Below, in pieces: positions 51,689 through 61,306 of a DNA stretch of 64,000 nt (position 1 is the stretch's first letter; each line of letters begins with the position of its first letter). The stretch covers positions 1 to 64,000 of the forward strand of contig JAWKSZ010000010.1 in NCBI GenBank assembly GCA_041402045.1. The letters run 5' to 3'. Under the pieces are notes generated by a model. It was not told the DNA's origin and searched no databases. It saw nothing but the letters and a program-made list of their open reading frames with translations. The translations under genes were made by a program, and so were the position numbers. The DNA is from JAGQRJ01 sp041402045 (GTDB taxonomy: Bacteria; Planctomycetota; J058).

Positions 51689-53389
51689 TCAGCCGCGTCT
51701 CGCGCGAACCACCGGGGTCAGGCGCAGGCTGCGGTCCATGCGCGCCGCGGTCGCCGCGCGGTGGGTCACGACCAGCACGCTGACCTCGGGCCAGGTCTCG
51801 AGCAGCCGCTCCCAGACGCGGTCCTCGTTCTCGGCGTCGAGCGCGGCGGTCACGTCGTCGAGGAGCAGGAGCTCGGGGTCACCGTAGAGCGCGCGGGCCA
51901 GCGTCAAGCGCTGGCGCTGGCCGCCGGAGACCCCGCGCCCGCGCAGGCCCAGGCGGTGCTCGAGGCCGCCGGGGAAGCGCGCGACCTCGTCGGTGAGGCC
52001 CGCGAGCTCGAGGGCCAGGGCCAGGCGCTCCGGGTCCTCGGGGCGGCCGAGGGTCACGTTCTCGCGCACGGTCGTCGCGAACAGCACCGGGTCCTGGGGG
52101 ACGTAGCCCACCCGCTGGCGCACGCTGCGCCCCTCGAACGCGGCGAAGGGCGCGTCGTTGAGCCGCAGCTCGCCGCTCGCGCCCAGGAGCTGCCCCGCCA
52201 GGAGCCGGACCAGGGTCGTCTTCCCCGCGCCGATCGGGCCCACCACCGCCAGCTTCTCGCCGCGCCCCAGGCGCAGGTCCGGCGCGTCGAGCACCGGCTG
52301 CTCGCCGTAGGCGAAGCCCAGGTCCTTGACCTCCAGGCGCTCGAAGCGCGCGAAGCGCGCCTCGCCGGTGAACGCCCCCCGCGCGCCCTCGGGGTCGAAG
52401 CGCTCGAGCTCCTGCAGGCGGTCGATACACACGAAGGCCTGGCGCCCGGTCACGAACAGGTTCGGGAGGTCCATCATGGGCGCCAGCAGCAGCCCGAGAT
52501 ACAGGTAGAAGGAGAAGAAGTCACCGAGGGACAGCGCGCCGTCCATGACCCACAGCCCGCCCACGAGCACGACCACGAGCTGACCGACCACGTTCAGCCC
52601 CTGGAAGAAGATCGAGAACAGGACCCACAGCTGGGCGAGGCGCACCTCGGCGCCCTCGCGCTCGGCGAGCTGCGCGGCGAGCTTGTCGGCCAGCCGCCCC
52701 TCGGCGCAGCTCGCCTGGACCACGCTGACGCCGGTGAACGCCGCCTCGAGGTGGTCGCTGGTCGCGCTCGCCGCCTCGCGCTGGGCCTCCACCGCCCGCA
52801 CCAGGTGCCGCTTGAGCAAGAGGTAGCAGGCGATCATGAGCGGGACCGGGATCAGCGCGTAGAGCGAGAGCTGCGGGCTGAGGTAGAGCATGACCCCCAG
52901 GCAGCACACGACCCGCGCCCCCGAGTCCAGCGCGCGGAACACCCCCGAGCAGCAGAACCAGCCGATCTTGGGGTAGCCGGTAATGTCGTCGGTGAGCCGG
53001 GTCACCAAGTCGCCCGAGCGGAAGCGGGTGAAGAACCGCGGGCCCTTGCCCAGCACGTCGTGGAACGCGTCGCGGCGGGTCGTGAGGTCGATCCCCGCGT
53101 TCACCAGCGCGCGGAACGCGGGGTAGAAGGAGGCCACCGCGCGCGCGAGGCCCACCGCGATCAGGAGCCACACCAGGTCGCTGACCCGGTCCGAACTCGC
53201 GCCCTCGGCCAGCCCCCGCAGCTCCTCGAGCACGTGGCCGAACACCAGGGGGTAGGCCAGGGTCACCGCCGCCGAGAGGGCGGTCATGAACAGGAGCACC
53301 GGGACCCAGCGCCGGTGCGGGCGCCAGCAGCGCCAGAGCCAGGCCAGCTTGTCGCGGAGGTAGCTCCAGGAGCTCGGGGCGGCGCTCAC
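51689..53389 (-). CDS. ABC exporter subunit with degenerate Walker B (second half-transporter)
   Basis: The 566-residue half-transporter has six transmembrane helices (about residues 20-320) and a nucleotide-binding domain: Walker A GPIGAGKTT, Q-loop VPQDP, signature VSGGQRQR, Walker B LLLLDDVTAALD and the switch His in VVTHRA. The catalytic Glu after Walker B is replaced by Asp (LDD), as in the degenerate site of heterodimeric exporters. GTG 53389 overlaps the TGA of the upstream partner by three to four bases. The substrate is unknown; lipids or drugs are usual for the BmrCD/TM287-288 type. Confidence 0.9.
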   Translation of the reverse strand: MSAAPSSWSYLRDKLAWLWRCWRPHRRWVPVLLFMTALSAAVTLAYPLVFGHVLEELRGLAEGASSDRVSDLVWLLIAVGLARAVASFYPAFRALVNAGIDLTTRRDAFHDVLGKGPRFFTRFRSGDLVTRLTDDITGYPKIGWFCCSGVFRALDSGARVVCCLGVMLYLSPQLSLYALIPVPLMIACYLLLKRHLVRAVEAQREAASATSDHLEAAFTGVSVVQASCAEGRLADKLAAQLAEREGAEVRLAQLWVLFSIFFQGLNVVGQLVVVLVGGLWVMDGALSLGDFFSFYLYLGLLLAPMMDLPNLFVTGRQAFVCIDRLQELERFDPEGARGAFTGEARFARFERLEVKDLGFAYGEQPVLDAPDLRLGRGEKLAVVGPIGAGKTTLVRLLAGQLLGASGELRLNDAPFAAFEGRSVRQRVGYVPQDPVLFATTVRENVTLGRPEDPERLALALELAGLTDEVARFPGGLEHRLGLRGRGVSGGQRQRLTLARALYGDPELLLLDDVTAALDAENEDRVWERLLETWPEVSVLVVTHRAATAARMDRSLRLTPVVRARRG

Positions 53390-55209
53390 CGGGCGCCCCC
53401 TTCCACCGTCGCGAACTGCCGCTCGGCGAGCTTGCGGTAGCGCCCCCCGCGCTCCCAGAGTTCGGTGTGCGAGCCGCGCTCGAGCACCTCGCCCCCCTCG
53501 ACGTAGAGGATCTCGTCGCAGGCCCGGATCGTCTCCAGGCGGTGGGCCACGATCAGCGCGGTGCGCCCGGCCAGGAGCCGCGCCAGCGAGCGCTGGATCC
53601 GCTGCTCGGTCTCGGGGTCCACCGACGACGTGGCCTCGTCGAGCACGAGCAGCTCCGGCTCGCGCACGAAGGCCCGGGCCAGGCTCACGAGCTGGCGCTC
53701 GCCGAGGGAGAGGTTCGACCCGCGCTCGGCGAGCTCGGTCGCGAGCCCCGCGGGCCGCGAGGCGACCAGGTCCTCGGCCTCCACCGCGCGGCAGGCGGCC
53801 TGGAGCTGCGCGGGGGTCGCCGCCGGGTCGAACACGCTCACGTTCTCGCCCAGGGTCCCCGGGAACAGGTAGACCTCCTGCGGCACGTAGCCGAGCTGGG
53901 CGCGCCAGCTCGCGCGCTCGAGCCCGCGCAGGTCCTGGCCGTCCACGGTGATCCGCCCCGCGCTCGGGTCCTGGTAGCGCAGCAGGAGCTGGACGAGGGT
54001 CGACTTGCCCCCGCCCGAGGGGCCGACCAAGGCCGTGGTCTTGCCCTTGGGGATCGCGAAGCTCACCCCGCGCAAGGCCTCGGTCTGGCCGTCGTAGCTG
54101 AAGCGCACGTCCTCGAAGCGCACCGCGTCGGCCAGGGTCGGGGCCGGCGCCGCGTCCGGCGCGTCGGGGACCCGGGTCGTGAGCGAGAGGATCCCGAAGA
54201 TCCGCCCCGCGGCCACGAACCCGCGCTGGACCTGGCTCACGAACTCGCTCAGGAGCTGGATCGGCATGAACACCTGGCGCAGGTACTCGAGGAACACCAC
54301 GAGGGTGCCCACGCTCAGGGTCCCGTCGCGGACCTGGGCGGCCCCCACCCCGACCACGATCGCCGCGGTCGCGACCTCGCAGAACCCGAAGAAGCCCCAG
54401 AACCCGTAGTTGAGGAAGTCGGCGCGGATCAGGACCTGGGCCCGCGCCTGCTGCACGTGCTCGAGCTGCTCCTCGGCCCGGGGCCCGTAGTCGTGGTGGC
54501 GCACGACCTCGATCCCCTGCACGTACTCCGCGATCAGCCCGGTGATCGCCGCGTAGTAGCGCCGGGCGAGCACGAAGAAGCTGCGCACGTAACGCACGAA
54601 GAACGCCGTCGAGACCCCGATCACGAGCAGCGCCGGGAGCACGATCAGGGTGGTGCGCGCGTCCAGCAGCAGCATGCACACGAAGATCCCGCCGAAGGTC
54701 AAGGTCGCGCGCAGGAGCTGGAGCGCGGTCGAGCTGAACAGGTTCTTGAGCGACTCGGTGTCGCTCTCGACCCGCGCGATCAGCTTCCCCGGCGGGCAGT
54801 CGCCGGAAGAAGAAGTCAGGGTCCAGGGTCGCGCCACGCGGCGACGGATGCAGCTGGCTGGATCACCATCGCCACGCCGACCGGCTCATGGGGTCCCCAG
54901 GCCTCAAACTTGACTCAGCCCGACCACCCCCACGAAGGCCAGGGCCAGCCGGGTCAACCCCGCGCGATCGGCGGTCACCGGGAGGCTCGGCGCTCGCGCC
55001 CCTGTGGCCACGTCGATCACCTGCCCCAGGAGGTAGGGCCCCACGAGCCCCAGCGCGATCACGCTCAGGAGCAGGACCCCGGCCAGGATCAGCCGGCCGC
55101 GCACGGCGCGGTAGTACGGGGCCAGGCGGCGGAGCAGCTCGCGGGTGCGGAAGCGGCGCTCGCGCGCGTCGTCTTCGCCGAGGAGGTGGGCGAGGGCGTC
55201 GGGGCTCAA
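53386..55209 (-). CDS. ABC exporter subunit with canonical Walker B (first half-transporter), frameshifted near 54790-54905
   Basis: An N-terminal piece from TTG 55209 (FRTRELLRRLAPYYRAVRGRLILAGVLLLSV, first helix) is in one frame to 54904. The remainder, from about 54790, is in another frame: KLIARVESDTESLKNLF, then Walker A GPSGGGKST, signature LSLGERQL, Walker B LLVLDEATSSVD and VAHRLE. Between them FEAWGPHEPVGVAMVIQ and TLDPDFFFRRLPAG lie in further frames, so about three indels interrupt a gene of normal length (about 607 aa). The signature is atypical (LSLGE) while Walker B is complete, complementary to the partner's defect. Confidence 0.85.
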
Positions 55210-55280
55210 GGGAACCTCGGAGGGGAGCAGAGCGGGTAGAACGGGGTGCGGATCCCCAGCGACCCGGAAGGCCAGCGCCC

Positions 55281-56248
55281 ATGTTCCCCGAAATCCAGCC
55301 CGAGCGCGCCGCCGAACGGATTCGCGGCGTCGTTCGTGACACGCCCTTGACCCGCTACCCCGGGGAGCTCGACCCCCGGATCGACCTCCGGCTCAAGCTC
55401 GAGTGCCTGCAGGAGACGAACTCCTTCAAGGCCCGCGGCGCCTGGAACCAGGTCGCCCAGCTCGGCAGGCCGAGCGGGCGGCGAAGTCGTGACCGCGAGC
55501 TCGGGCAACCACTGGCCGGGCCCTGGCCTGGGCCGCCAAGCGCGCCGGGATCCGGGCCACGATCTGCATGTTCGGACGCCCTCCAAGATCGACGCCTGCC
55601 GGGCGCTGGGCCGAGGTCCTGCTGGGGAGCGACCGCGCCGAGGCCGAGGCCCTCTGCCGCGGCGCGCAGCCCAGGGCCCGGTGCTCGTCCCCCCTACGAC
55701 CACCCGCGGACGATCGAGGGCGCGGGGACCGTCGGCCTCGAGATCGCCCAGCAGTGGCCCGAGGTCGAGGTGGTCGTGGTCTGCGTCGGCGGCGGCGGCC
55801 TGCTCGCCGGCTGCGCCCTGGCGCTGCGCCGCGCGCTGGGCGAGGCGGTCGGATCTGCGGGGTCGAGCCCGAGGCGCGGCGAGCATGCAGCGCTCGCTGC
55901 TCGAGGGCACCCGGTGCGCCTGCCCCGGATCGACACCGCAGTCCGAGGGCCTCTGCCCTCCCGGCGCCGGCGCGGTCCCCTTCGCCGTGTGCCGGGACAC
56001 GGTGACCGAGGTGTTCACCCTCTCGGACCCCGCGATCTTCGCGGCCCAGAAGCACCTGATCGCCGCCGGCTGGACCGTCGAGCCCGCCGGCGCCGCGGCC
56101 ACCGCCCTCGTGCTCGAGGGCCGGCTCCCCGACGAGCTCCTCGCCGGACGCGCACCCCGAGGACCCCCTGCGGGTGGCCGCGACGGTCTCCGGCGGCAGC
56201 GCCCCAGACCAGCTCGCCGCGATCCGGGCCGAGCTCGGCCTGGCCTGA
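55281..56248 (+). pseudogene. Threonine dehydratase-like PLP enzyme (ilvA/serine racemase type), many frameshifts
   Basis: Conserved segments appear in order across the three plus frames: VVRDTPLTRYP, LKLECLQETNSFKARGAWNQV (PLP Lys), TASSGNH, AAKRAGIRATICMF, PSKIDACRALG, YDHPRTIEGAGTVGLEIAQQWPEVEVVVVCVGGGGLLAGCALALR (glycine loop), VTEVFTLSDPAIFAAQKHL and VAATVSGGSAPDQLAAI, ending in TGA at 56248. At least seven one-base indels are needed. The span of 322 codons equals the normal length of the family without an ACT domain. Clustered errors with preserved residues argue for consensus error, not decay. It would deaminate threonine or serine. Confidence 0.75.
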
Positions 56249-56250
56249 TC

Positions 56251-56629
56251 CGCGCCCGCGGAGGCTCCGCTGTTGAGGGACCGCGCCGGCGACGACGGTT
56301 CTAACCACCGAGCTCCGCTGCTGAGGAACCGTCCTGCGGACGCGCTACCAAGAACCACCGAACGCACCGAGCTCCGCCCGGTCGCTCCCTTCGCGGCGCT
56401 CCATTGCAAGAGACACCGAGCTCCGCGTGGACCTCGCGCGCCGACGTGCCGGCCGAGGAGTCCGAGGATCAGGGTGGACACGGGACCCCAGGCGCGGAGC
56501 TCGGTGTCTCTTGCTCGCGGAGCGAGCGACGCCCTGTCTCGGCAGGACTCGGTGTCTTCGGTGTCTCTTGCCGCAGGTGCGACGCGGCGTGTCCCAGCGG
56601 AGCTCCGGTGGTTAAATCTTCCTCTCCCC
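56251..56629 (+). repeat. Intergenic repeat copy B (empty intron site)
   Basis: The copy begins CGCGCCCGCGGAGGCTCCGC right after the preceding stop codon and ends in GGTTAAATCTTCCTCTCCCC. It contains a perfect 22-bp inverted pair (56406-56427 and 56493-56514, GCAAGAGACACCGAGCTCCGCG and complement) about 65 bases apart, able to form a large hairpin. The intron target junction at 56561/56562 is uninterrupted. No gene is visible inside. Confidence 0.85.
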
Positions 56630-56648
56630 AGGCTCGCCGCCAAGCCAC

Positions 56649-57052
56649 CGCGCCCGCGGAGGCTCCGCTGCTGAGGGACCGCACCGGCGACGTTGGTTTT
56701 AACCCTCGAGCTCCGCTGCTGAGGAACCGTCCTGCGGACGCTACCAAGAAGCACCGAAGGCACCGAGCTCCGCTCGGTCGCTCCCTTCGCGGCGCTCCTT
56801 GGCAAAGGACACCGAGCTCCGCGTGAGCCTCCGCGCCGACGTGCCGGCCGAGGAGTCCGAGGATCAGGGTGGATACGGGAGCCCAGGCGCGGAGCTCGGT
56901 GTCTCTTGCCATCGAGCGCCGCGACGCCCTGTCTCAGCGGGACTCAGTGTCTTCGGTGTCTCTTGCCTGGAGTGCGACGCCGGCGTGTCCCAGCGGAGCT
57001 CGGTGGTTAAATCTCTTCCTCTCCCACTCGACACGGTCAGAGCCTTTCCCTG
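56649..57052 (+). repeat. Intergenic repeat copy C (empty intron site), in tandem with B
   Basis: This is a direct repeat of copy B with period 398, reaching further through CTCCCACTCGACACGGTCAG to 57052, as copy A does in reverse. The intron target junction lies at 56956/56957. Copies differ by scattered substitutions and small indels. From 57053 to 57336 nothing recognisable is seen. Confidence 0.85.
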
Positions 57053-57336
57053 CGCGTGTGCCCTCACGGGGTAAGGGCGCAGGATTAGAAGGCCCAGAAG
57101 CGGAGCGTCTCACAGGGAGCGCCCTCCCCCCGTCGCGGAGCTTCCGTGTCTGGTGTGTCTCCCGGGGGGCGCTTTCGGATCAGGGACTTCCGTGTCTTCC
57201 GTGTCCTCCGTGTTCCTCTCCAGGACCGCCGCCGAGCAGCGCGGGCGCGCAGCTCTCGGCCTCGCCAGAGGCGGAATCGCCCACCCCACGCTGACTGCTT
57301 CCAGGAGACGAGGTCCGTGGAATAAGGACTTCTGCG

Positions 57337-57545
57337 ACTCGACCTCCAGTGCAGCCTATCCTAAGCTTGCACTCCCCACTCGACCTCCAGTGCAACTATC
57401 CCCCATAGCTTGCACTCCCACTCGACCTCAGTGCAACCTATCCCCCATAGCTTGCACTCCCACTCGGCCTCCGGTACATCCTATCCCCCAGCCTGCCTCC
57501 GACTCAACCTCAGTGCCCCCTCCCCGCGCTCTCACTCGACCTCCA
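57337..57545. repeat. Tandem ~41-bp repeats with internal hairpins
   Basis: Unit starts ACTCGACCTC at 57337, 57378, 57420, 57462, 57502 and 57534 define five to six copies of about 41 bp. The central units contain AGTGCAA and TTGCACT, which pair over a loop of about 15 bases. The last two units are decayed. The array ends shortly before a second repeat set at 57604. Confidence 0.8.
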
Positions 57546-57603
57546 GCGCGGACGACGAGGTCGCGCTCGACCGCCCACTCAGGCATTTCGGTCCCTCCCC
57601 GGG

Positions 57604-57696
57604 GGCGGTTCAGCCCAGGTGCGATTCCCTGCGGGGCGGTTCGGCCCAGGAACGACTCCCGCCCCGCCGATTCAACCCAGGTGCGCTTCCCTCTGG
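57604..57696. repeat. Tandem ~31-bp repeats
   Basis: Three imperfect units beginning GGCGGTTCAGCCCAGG, GGCGGTTCGGCCCAGG and CGCCGATTCAACCCAGG lie at about 57604, 57635 and 57666. They are unrelated to the 41-bp array. The secreted-protein gene on the other strand ends 49 bases later. Confidence 0.65.
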
Positions 57697-57744
57697 GGTT
57701 CGGATTCGCCTCCCCCGGACCAGGCGTCTCACCCGGGGTGAGCC

Positions 57745-58894
57745 TCAACGCAGGGTGCGGACCTCGGTGGTGCGGTTCCCGTACTCGTCGGTGGCCACGA
57801 TCGTGACCCGGTTGGGGTTCTGCGGGTCCGCCTTGACCCGCGCCGCGTAGGCGCCGGTCTTGGGGTCGAAGCGCACGGGTTGACCGTTGATCGTGAGCGT
57901 GGCCGAGAGGTCGTCGACCTTGCCCTCGACCACGATCACCGCGTCGGCCTGCACGCCGGGGGCGTGGCGTCGAAGAAGGACACGTCCGCCTGGGCGCGGT
58001 TGCCGAAGCGGTCGAGGGCCACGACCGCGACCTGGTTCACCCCGTCGCGCGCCTTCAGCGCGAGGCGCCAGCGGCCCTTGGCGTCCTGGGTCGCCGGCTG
58101 CCCGCCGATCGTGACCGACGCCAGGTTCGGGTCCGTGACCTCGGCCACGACGTTGACCGGGTTCGCGTTGAGCTGCGCGCCTGTGCCGGCGCCAGGACCT
58201 GGATCGTGGGCGCCGTGGCGTCGAGCTCCCAGGCGACCCCGAACTCGCGCACGTTGCCCGCGCTGTCTGGCGGACGACCGGTTCTTGCCGGAGAGCCGGG
58301 ACGGACCCTCGGTAGGTAGCGACCCTGCGCGCTGCGGGTGGCCGAGGTCGCGCCCGCGAGGACCTCCGCCAGCAGGCGGTCGTCGCTCGCCTGGAGCACG
58401 AGCCGCGCGCGCTCGGCGGCGAGCTCGGGCTCGCCGACCAGCTCGAGGGTCGGCGCGACGCGGTCGCTGCCGAGGCCTACGAGCCCGAACGCCACCTTGC
58501 GCCGCCCGTCGCTGAGGCTGATCCCGCGCCCCAGGACCTCGGCCGGGGAGAGGCCCTTCAGCTCGCGCAGGCCGCGGGCCCCGCCCTGATCGTCGGCGAC
58601 GTAGGTCCCCAGGTCGCCGCCCTGCTTGGGGATCGCGCCCAGCCCGGAGCCGTCGGCGGGGCCCAGGTCGCCGCGCGCGTGCAGCCGCAGGGTGAACTCG
58701 ACGGAGGGAGGCAGCCCGCGCAGCTCCACCGCCAGGGCGAGCCCGCCCTGGGTGGGGCGCAGCCAGACCTCGCCGTGGGCGGCGGGCCCGTCGCTGGAGC
58801 GCAGCACGGCGACCGCCGCGTCCTCTTCAGGCTGAGCGCTGACGACGGCGGCGAGCGCGAGGCCCGCGCCCAGGACACGAAGCGAACGAAGCAT
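57745..58894 (-). CDS. Secreted protein with Cu/Zn-SOD-fold-like N-terminus and Ig-like repeats, frameshifted
   Basis: From ATG 58894 a signal peptide (LVLGAGLALAAVVSAQ-type) leads into a domain whose LRLHARGDLGPADGSG, GGDLGTYVADDQGGA and LGRGISLSD follow the Cu/Zn superoxide dismutase/CHRD pattern, but most copper-binding His are missing. After about residue 130 come Ig-like units of one pattern: ITINGQPVRFDPKTGAYAARV-type, VTIGGQPATQDAKGRW, each followed by VALDRFGNRA or VATDEYGNRT. The frame changes near 58268, 58192 and 57958, so about three indels interrupt it. The joined product is about 380 aa. Probably an extracellular binding or structural protein. Confidence 0.65.
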
Positions 58895-59060
58895 GGATCC
58901 CCCCTGGTGCCCCGCTCGGGCCGGGGCGTGGACTCAGCCTAGCGCGGATCGGGGGCGACTTGACGAAGCTTGACGCCCCGTATGCGAGGCTCCCCTCCGC
59001 GGCCCGTGCGGTCGCCCCCGCGACGTAACCTAGGGCTCCACCCCGCACCCCACCCCGCGC

Positions 59061-60242
59061 ATGCTGAGCACGATCGATCGCTACCTGCTGGGCAAGATCC
59101 TGCGCACCCTGATCCCGACCGGGGCCGGGCTGGGGTTCATGTTCTTCCTCGCCGCGTGGTTCCGGCTGCTCAAGGAGCAGGACCTCTCGCTGCAGCAGAT
59201 CCTGCTGGCCATGCCCTGGTTCGTGCCGCTGCTCCTGCCCTACCTCCTGCCCCTGGCCTATCTGGCGGCCTTGGCCCTGGTCTACGGGCGGCTCGTGGCG
59301 GACAACGAGGCCCTGGCGTTCTCGGCGCTGGGGATCCGCGGGACCTCCCTCGCCGCGCCCGCGCTGATCCTGGGCGCCGCGCTCAGCCTGTTCTCAGCCT
59401 GGGCCACCGCGGACCTCGTCCCCTACTGCTACCGCATGGAGAAGGAGGCGCTGCGCGCGGTGTTCCGCGAGCTGTTCGCCCTCGGCCACGGCGAGCACCT
59501 CAGCCGCTCCTTCCCCAGCCAAGGCTTCGACCTCTCCGTGCGCGAATACGACGGCCCCGAGTGGCGCGGCGTGCTGCTGCGGGTCGAGGTCGGACGCAGC
59601 GGCAACGACCCCAGCCGCGCGACCCCGGTCCTGCTGGTGGCCGAGCGGGCCACGATCCTCGAGGGCGAGACCGGGGACCTCGAGATCGAGCTCCGCGGCG
59701 TGCACGCCACCGCCTACCCGGGAGGCAGCGGGGCCTTCGACGAGCGCGTGCTCGAGGGCCTCGACCCCCGCACCCGCCCGGTGCGGGCCGGGGCCGAGCA
59801 GAGCCTGCTGCGGGTGACCCTGGGCGGGCGCCGGCGGGTCAAGGAGCGCGACTACGCCTCCGCCGACCTGCGCCGCCAGGTGGCCGAGGCCGACCGGCGC
59901 ACGGCCCTGGCCGGCGCGACCGGCGGCGTGATCGCGACCCGTCCGGGTCAGCGCGACGCCGCCCTCGGGCTGCGCCTCGAGCTGGTGACCCGCTCCGCGA
60001 TCTCGACCGCGCCGCTCCTGCTCGCGGCGCTCCTGGTCCCGCTGGTGCTCCTGCTCAAGGCCCGCACCGCGGTGATCCCGCTGGTGGTGGGGCTGCTCGC
60101 GGCGTGCCTGTTCTACTTCGTCCCGCTCCTGGCCGGGCTGTCCTTCGCCGAGACCCTGGCCTCCCCGGCGCTGGGCTACTCGGGCTGCGTGGCGGCGGTG
60201 CTGGGCGCGGGGCTCCTCGCCTGGCAGGCGGGGCGCTCGTGA
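59061..60242 (+). CDS. lptF: LPS export permease LptF-like
   Basis: The 393-residue protein has the YjgP/YjgQ pattern: two N-terminal transmembrane helices (LIPTGAGLGFMFFLAAWFRLL and FVPLLLPYLLPLAYLAALALVYGRL), a periplasmic beta-jellyroll-like part (about residues 120-300) and a helix bundle at the end. LptF and LptG with LptB2 extract lipopolysaccharide from the inner membrane. Its TGA overlaps the GTG of the second permease gene. lptA, lptB and lptC are not in the window. Confidence 0.87.
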   Translation: MLSTIDRYLLGKILRTLIPTGAGLGFMFFLAAWFRLLKEQDLSLQQILLAMPWFVPLLLPYLLPLAYLAALALVYGRLVADNEALAFSALGIRGTSLAAPALILGAALSLFSAWATADLVPYCYRMEKEALRAVFRELFALGHGEHLSRSFPSQGFDLSVREYDGPEWRGVLLRVEVGRSGNDPSRATPVLLVAERATILEGETGDLEIELRGVHATAYPGGSGAFDERVLEGLDPRTRPVRAGAEQSLLRVTLGGRRRVKERDYASADLRRQVAEADRRTALAGATGGVIATRPGQRDAALGLRLELVTRSAISTAPLLLAALLVPLVLLLKARTAVIPLVVGLLAACLFYFVPLLAGLSFAETLASPALGYSGCVAAVLGAGLLAWQAGRS

Positions 60243-61306
60243 GGCTGCGGATCGCGCTGGTGGATCGCTGGCTCGCGGGCCGGCTGTTGACCACGTTCTT
60301 CCTGGTCACCGCCGCGATCCTGATCGTGTTCGTGGTCGTGGACCTGTTCTCGAACCTGGAGCGCCTGGCGCAGCAGGGGCTCGCGCGGGGCATGCTCCTG
60401 CGCTACGGCGCGCAGCTCCCCGAGATCTTCCTGACCCTCAGCCCGTTCCTGCTGGTGCTCGCCGCGCTGTGGGTGGTCGTGGACCTCCAGCGCCAGAACG
60501 AGCTCGTGCCGCTGGTCGCCCTGGGCTACAGCCCGCGCCGCCTGGCCCTGCCGCTGTTGGCCATGGGGGTCCTGCTCGCCCCGGTGGTGTGGGCCGATCG
60601 CGAGCTGGTGCTGCCCCGGGTCGCGAGCCTCGAGCGCGAGGCCGCCGCGTTCCGCTCCGCCAACTGGGAGCGCCCGCGGATCATTCCCGACGGCGAGGGC
60701 GGCGTGCTCGTCGCCCGCTTCTTCGACCCCAGCTCCCGGGAGCTGCGCGACGTGAGCTTCCTCCAGCTCGACGCGGCAGGGCGCGAGCGCGAGGCCTACC
60801 TCGCCCTGCGCGCGCACCCGCAGGCGCAAGACGGCCGCCCCGGGTGGCTGCTCCAGCGCGGCGAGCACCGGGCGCTGACGCCCGACGGCGAGCGCCTGAC
60901 CCCCTTGCCGCCCGAGGGTCTGTGGATCCCTTCGCGGATCCTGCTCGAGGACGTGGAGGCCTCGATCGAGGCGCCCGGGTTCCTCTCGGCGGCCCAGATC
61001 CGCCAGCAGCTCGAGCGCACCCCGGGGTTTCGCCACCTGCGGTTGCAGCTCTACGAGCGCTTCACCTACCCCCTGGCCGGGCTCGCGCTGTTGAGCGTGT
61101 GCCTCCCGCTCCTGCTCAACGCCCAGGGGGGCTGGGACACCTTCCTCCGCGCGTCCGGGTCGCTGGGGATCTGCTTCGCCTACTTCATGGGCTCCACGAT
61201 CTGCGCCGAGTTCGGCCGCCACGGCGCGCTCCCCGAGCTGGTGGCGGTGCTCCTCCCGTTCGCGGTCACCGCGCTGCTGGCGGGCTGGGTGTGGCGCGAG
61301 GGCTGA
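60239..61306 (+). CDS. lptG: LPS export permease LptG-like
   Basis: The 355-residue protein has the same permease layout as its partner: DRWLAGRLLTTFFLVTAAILIVFVVVDLFSNLERL, LSPFLLVLAALWVVVDLQRQNELVPLVALGYSPRRLALPLL, a periplasmic domain and C-terminal helices with YERFTYPLAGLALLSVCLPLLL. Start GTG 60239 overlaps the lptF stop. The last 41 bases overlap, tail to tail, the end of the kinase gene on the other strand. Confidence 0.87.
   Translation: MRLRIALVDRWLAGRLLTTFFLVTAAILIVFVVVDLFSNLERLAQQGLARGMLLRYGAQLPEIFLTLSPFLLVLAALWVVVDLQRQNELVPLVALGYSPRRLALPLLAMGVLLAPVVWADRELVLPRVASLEREAAAFRSANWERPRIIPDGEGGVLVARFFDPSSRELRDVSFLQLDAAGREREAYLALRAHPQAQDGRPGWLLQRGEHRALTPDGERLTPLPPEGLWIPSRILLEDVEASIEAPGFLSAAQIRQQLERTPGFRHLRLQLYERFTYPLAGLALLSVCLPLLLNAQGGWDTFLRASGSLGICFAYFMGSTICAEFGRHGALPELVAVLLPFAVTALLAGWVWREG

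Noticed and set aside
57337..57545. CRISPR array
   Set aside because: Units follow each other without unique spacers, and there are no cas genes in the window.
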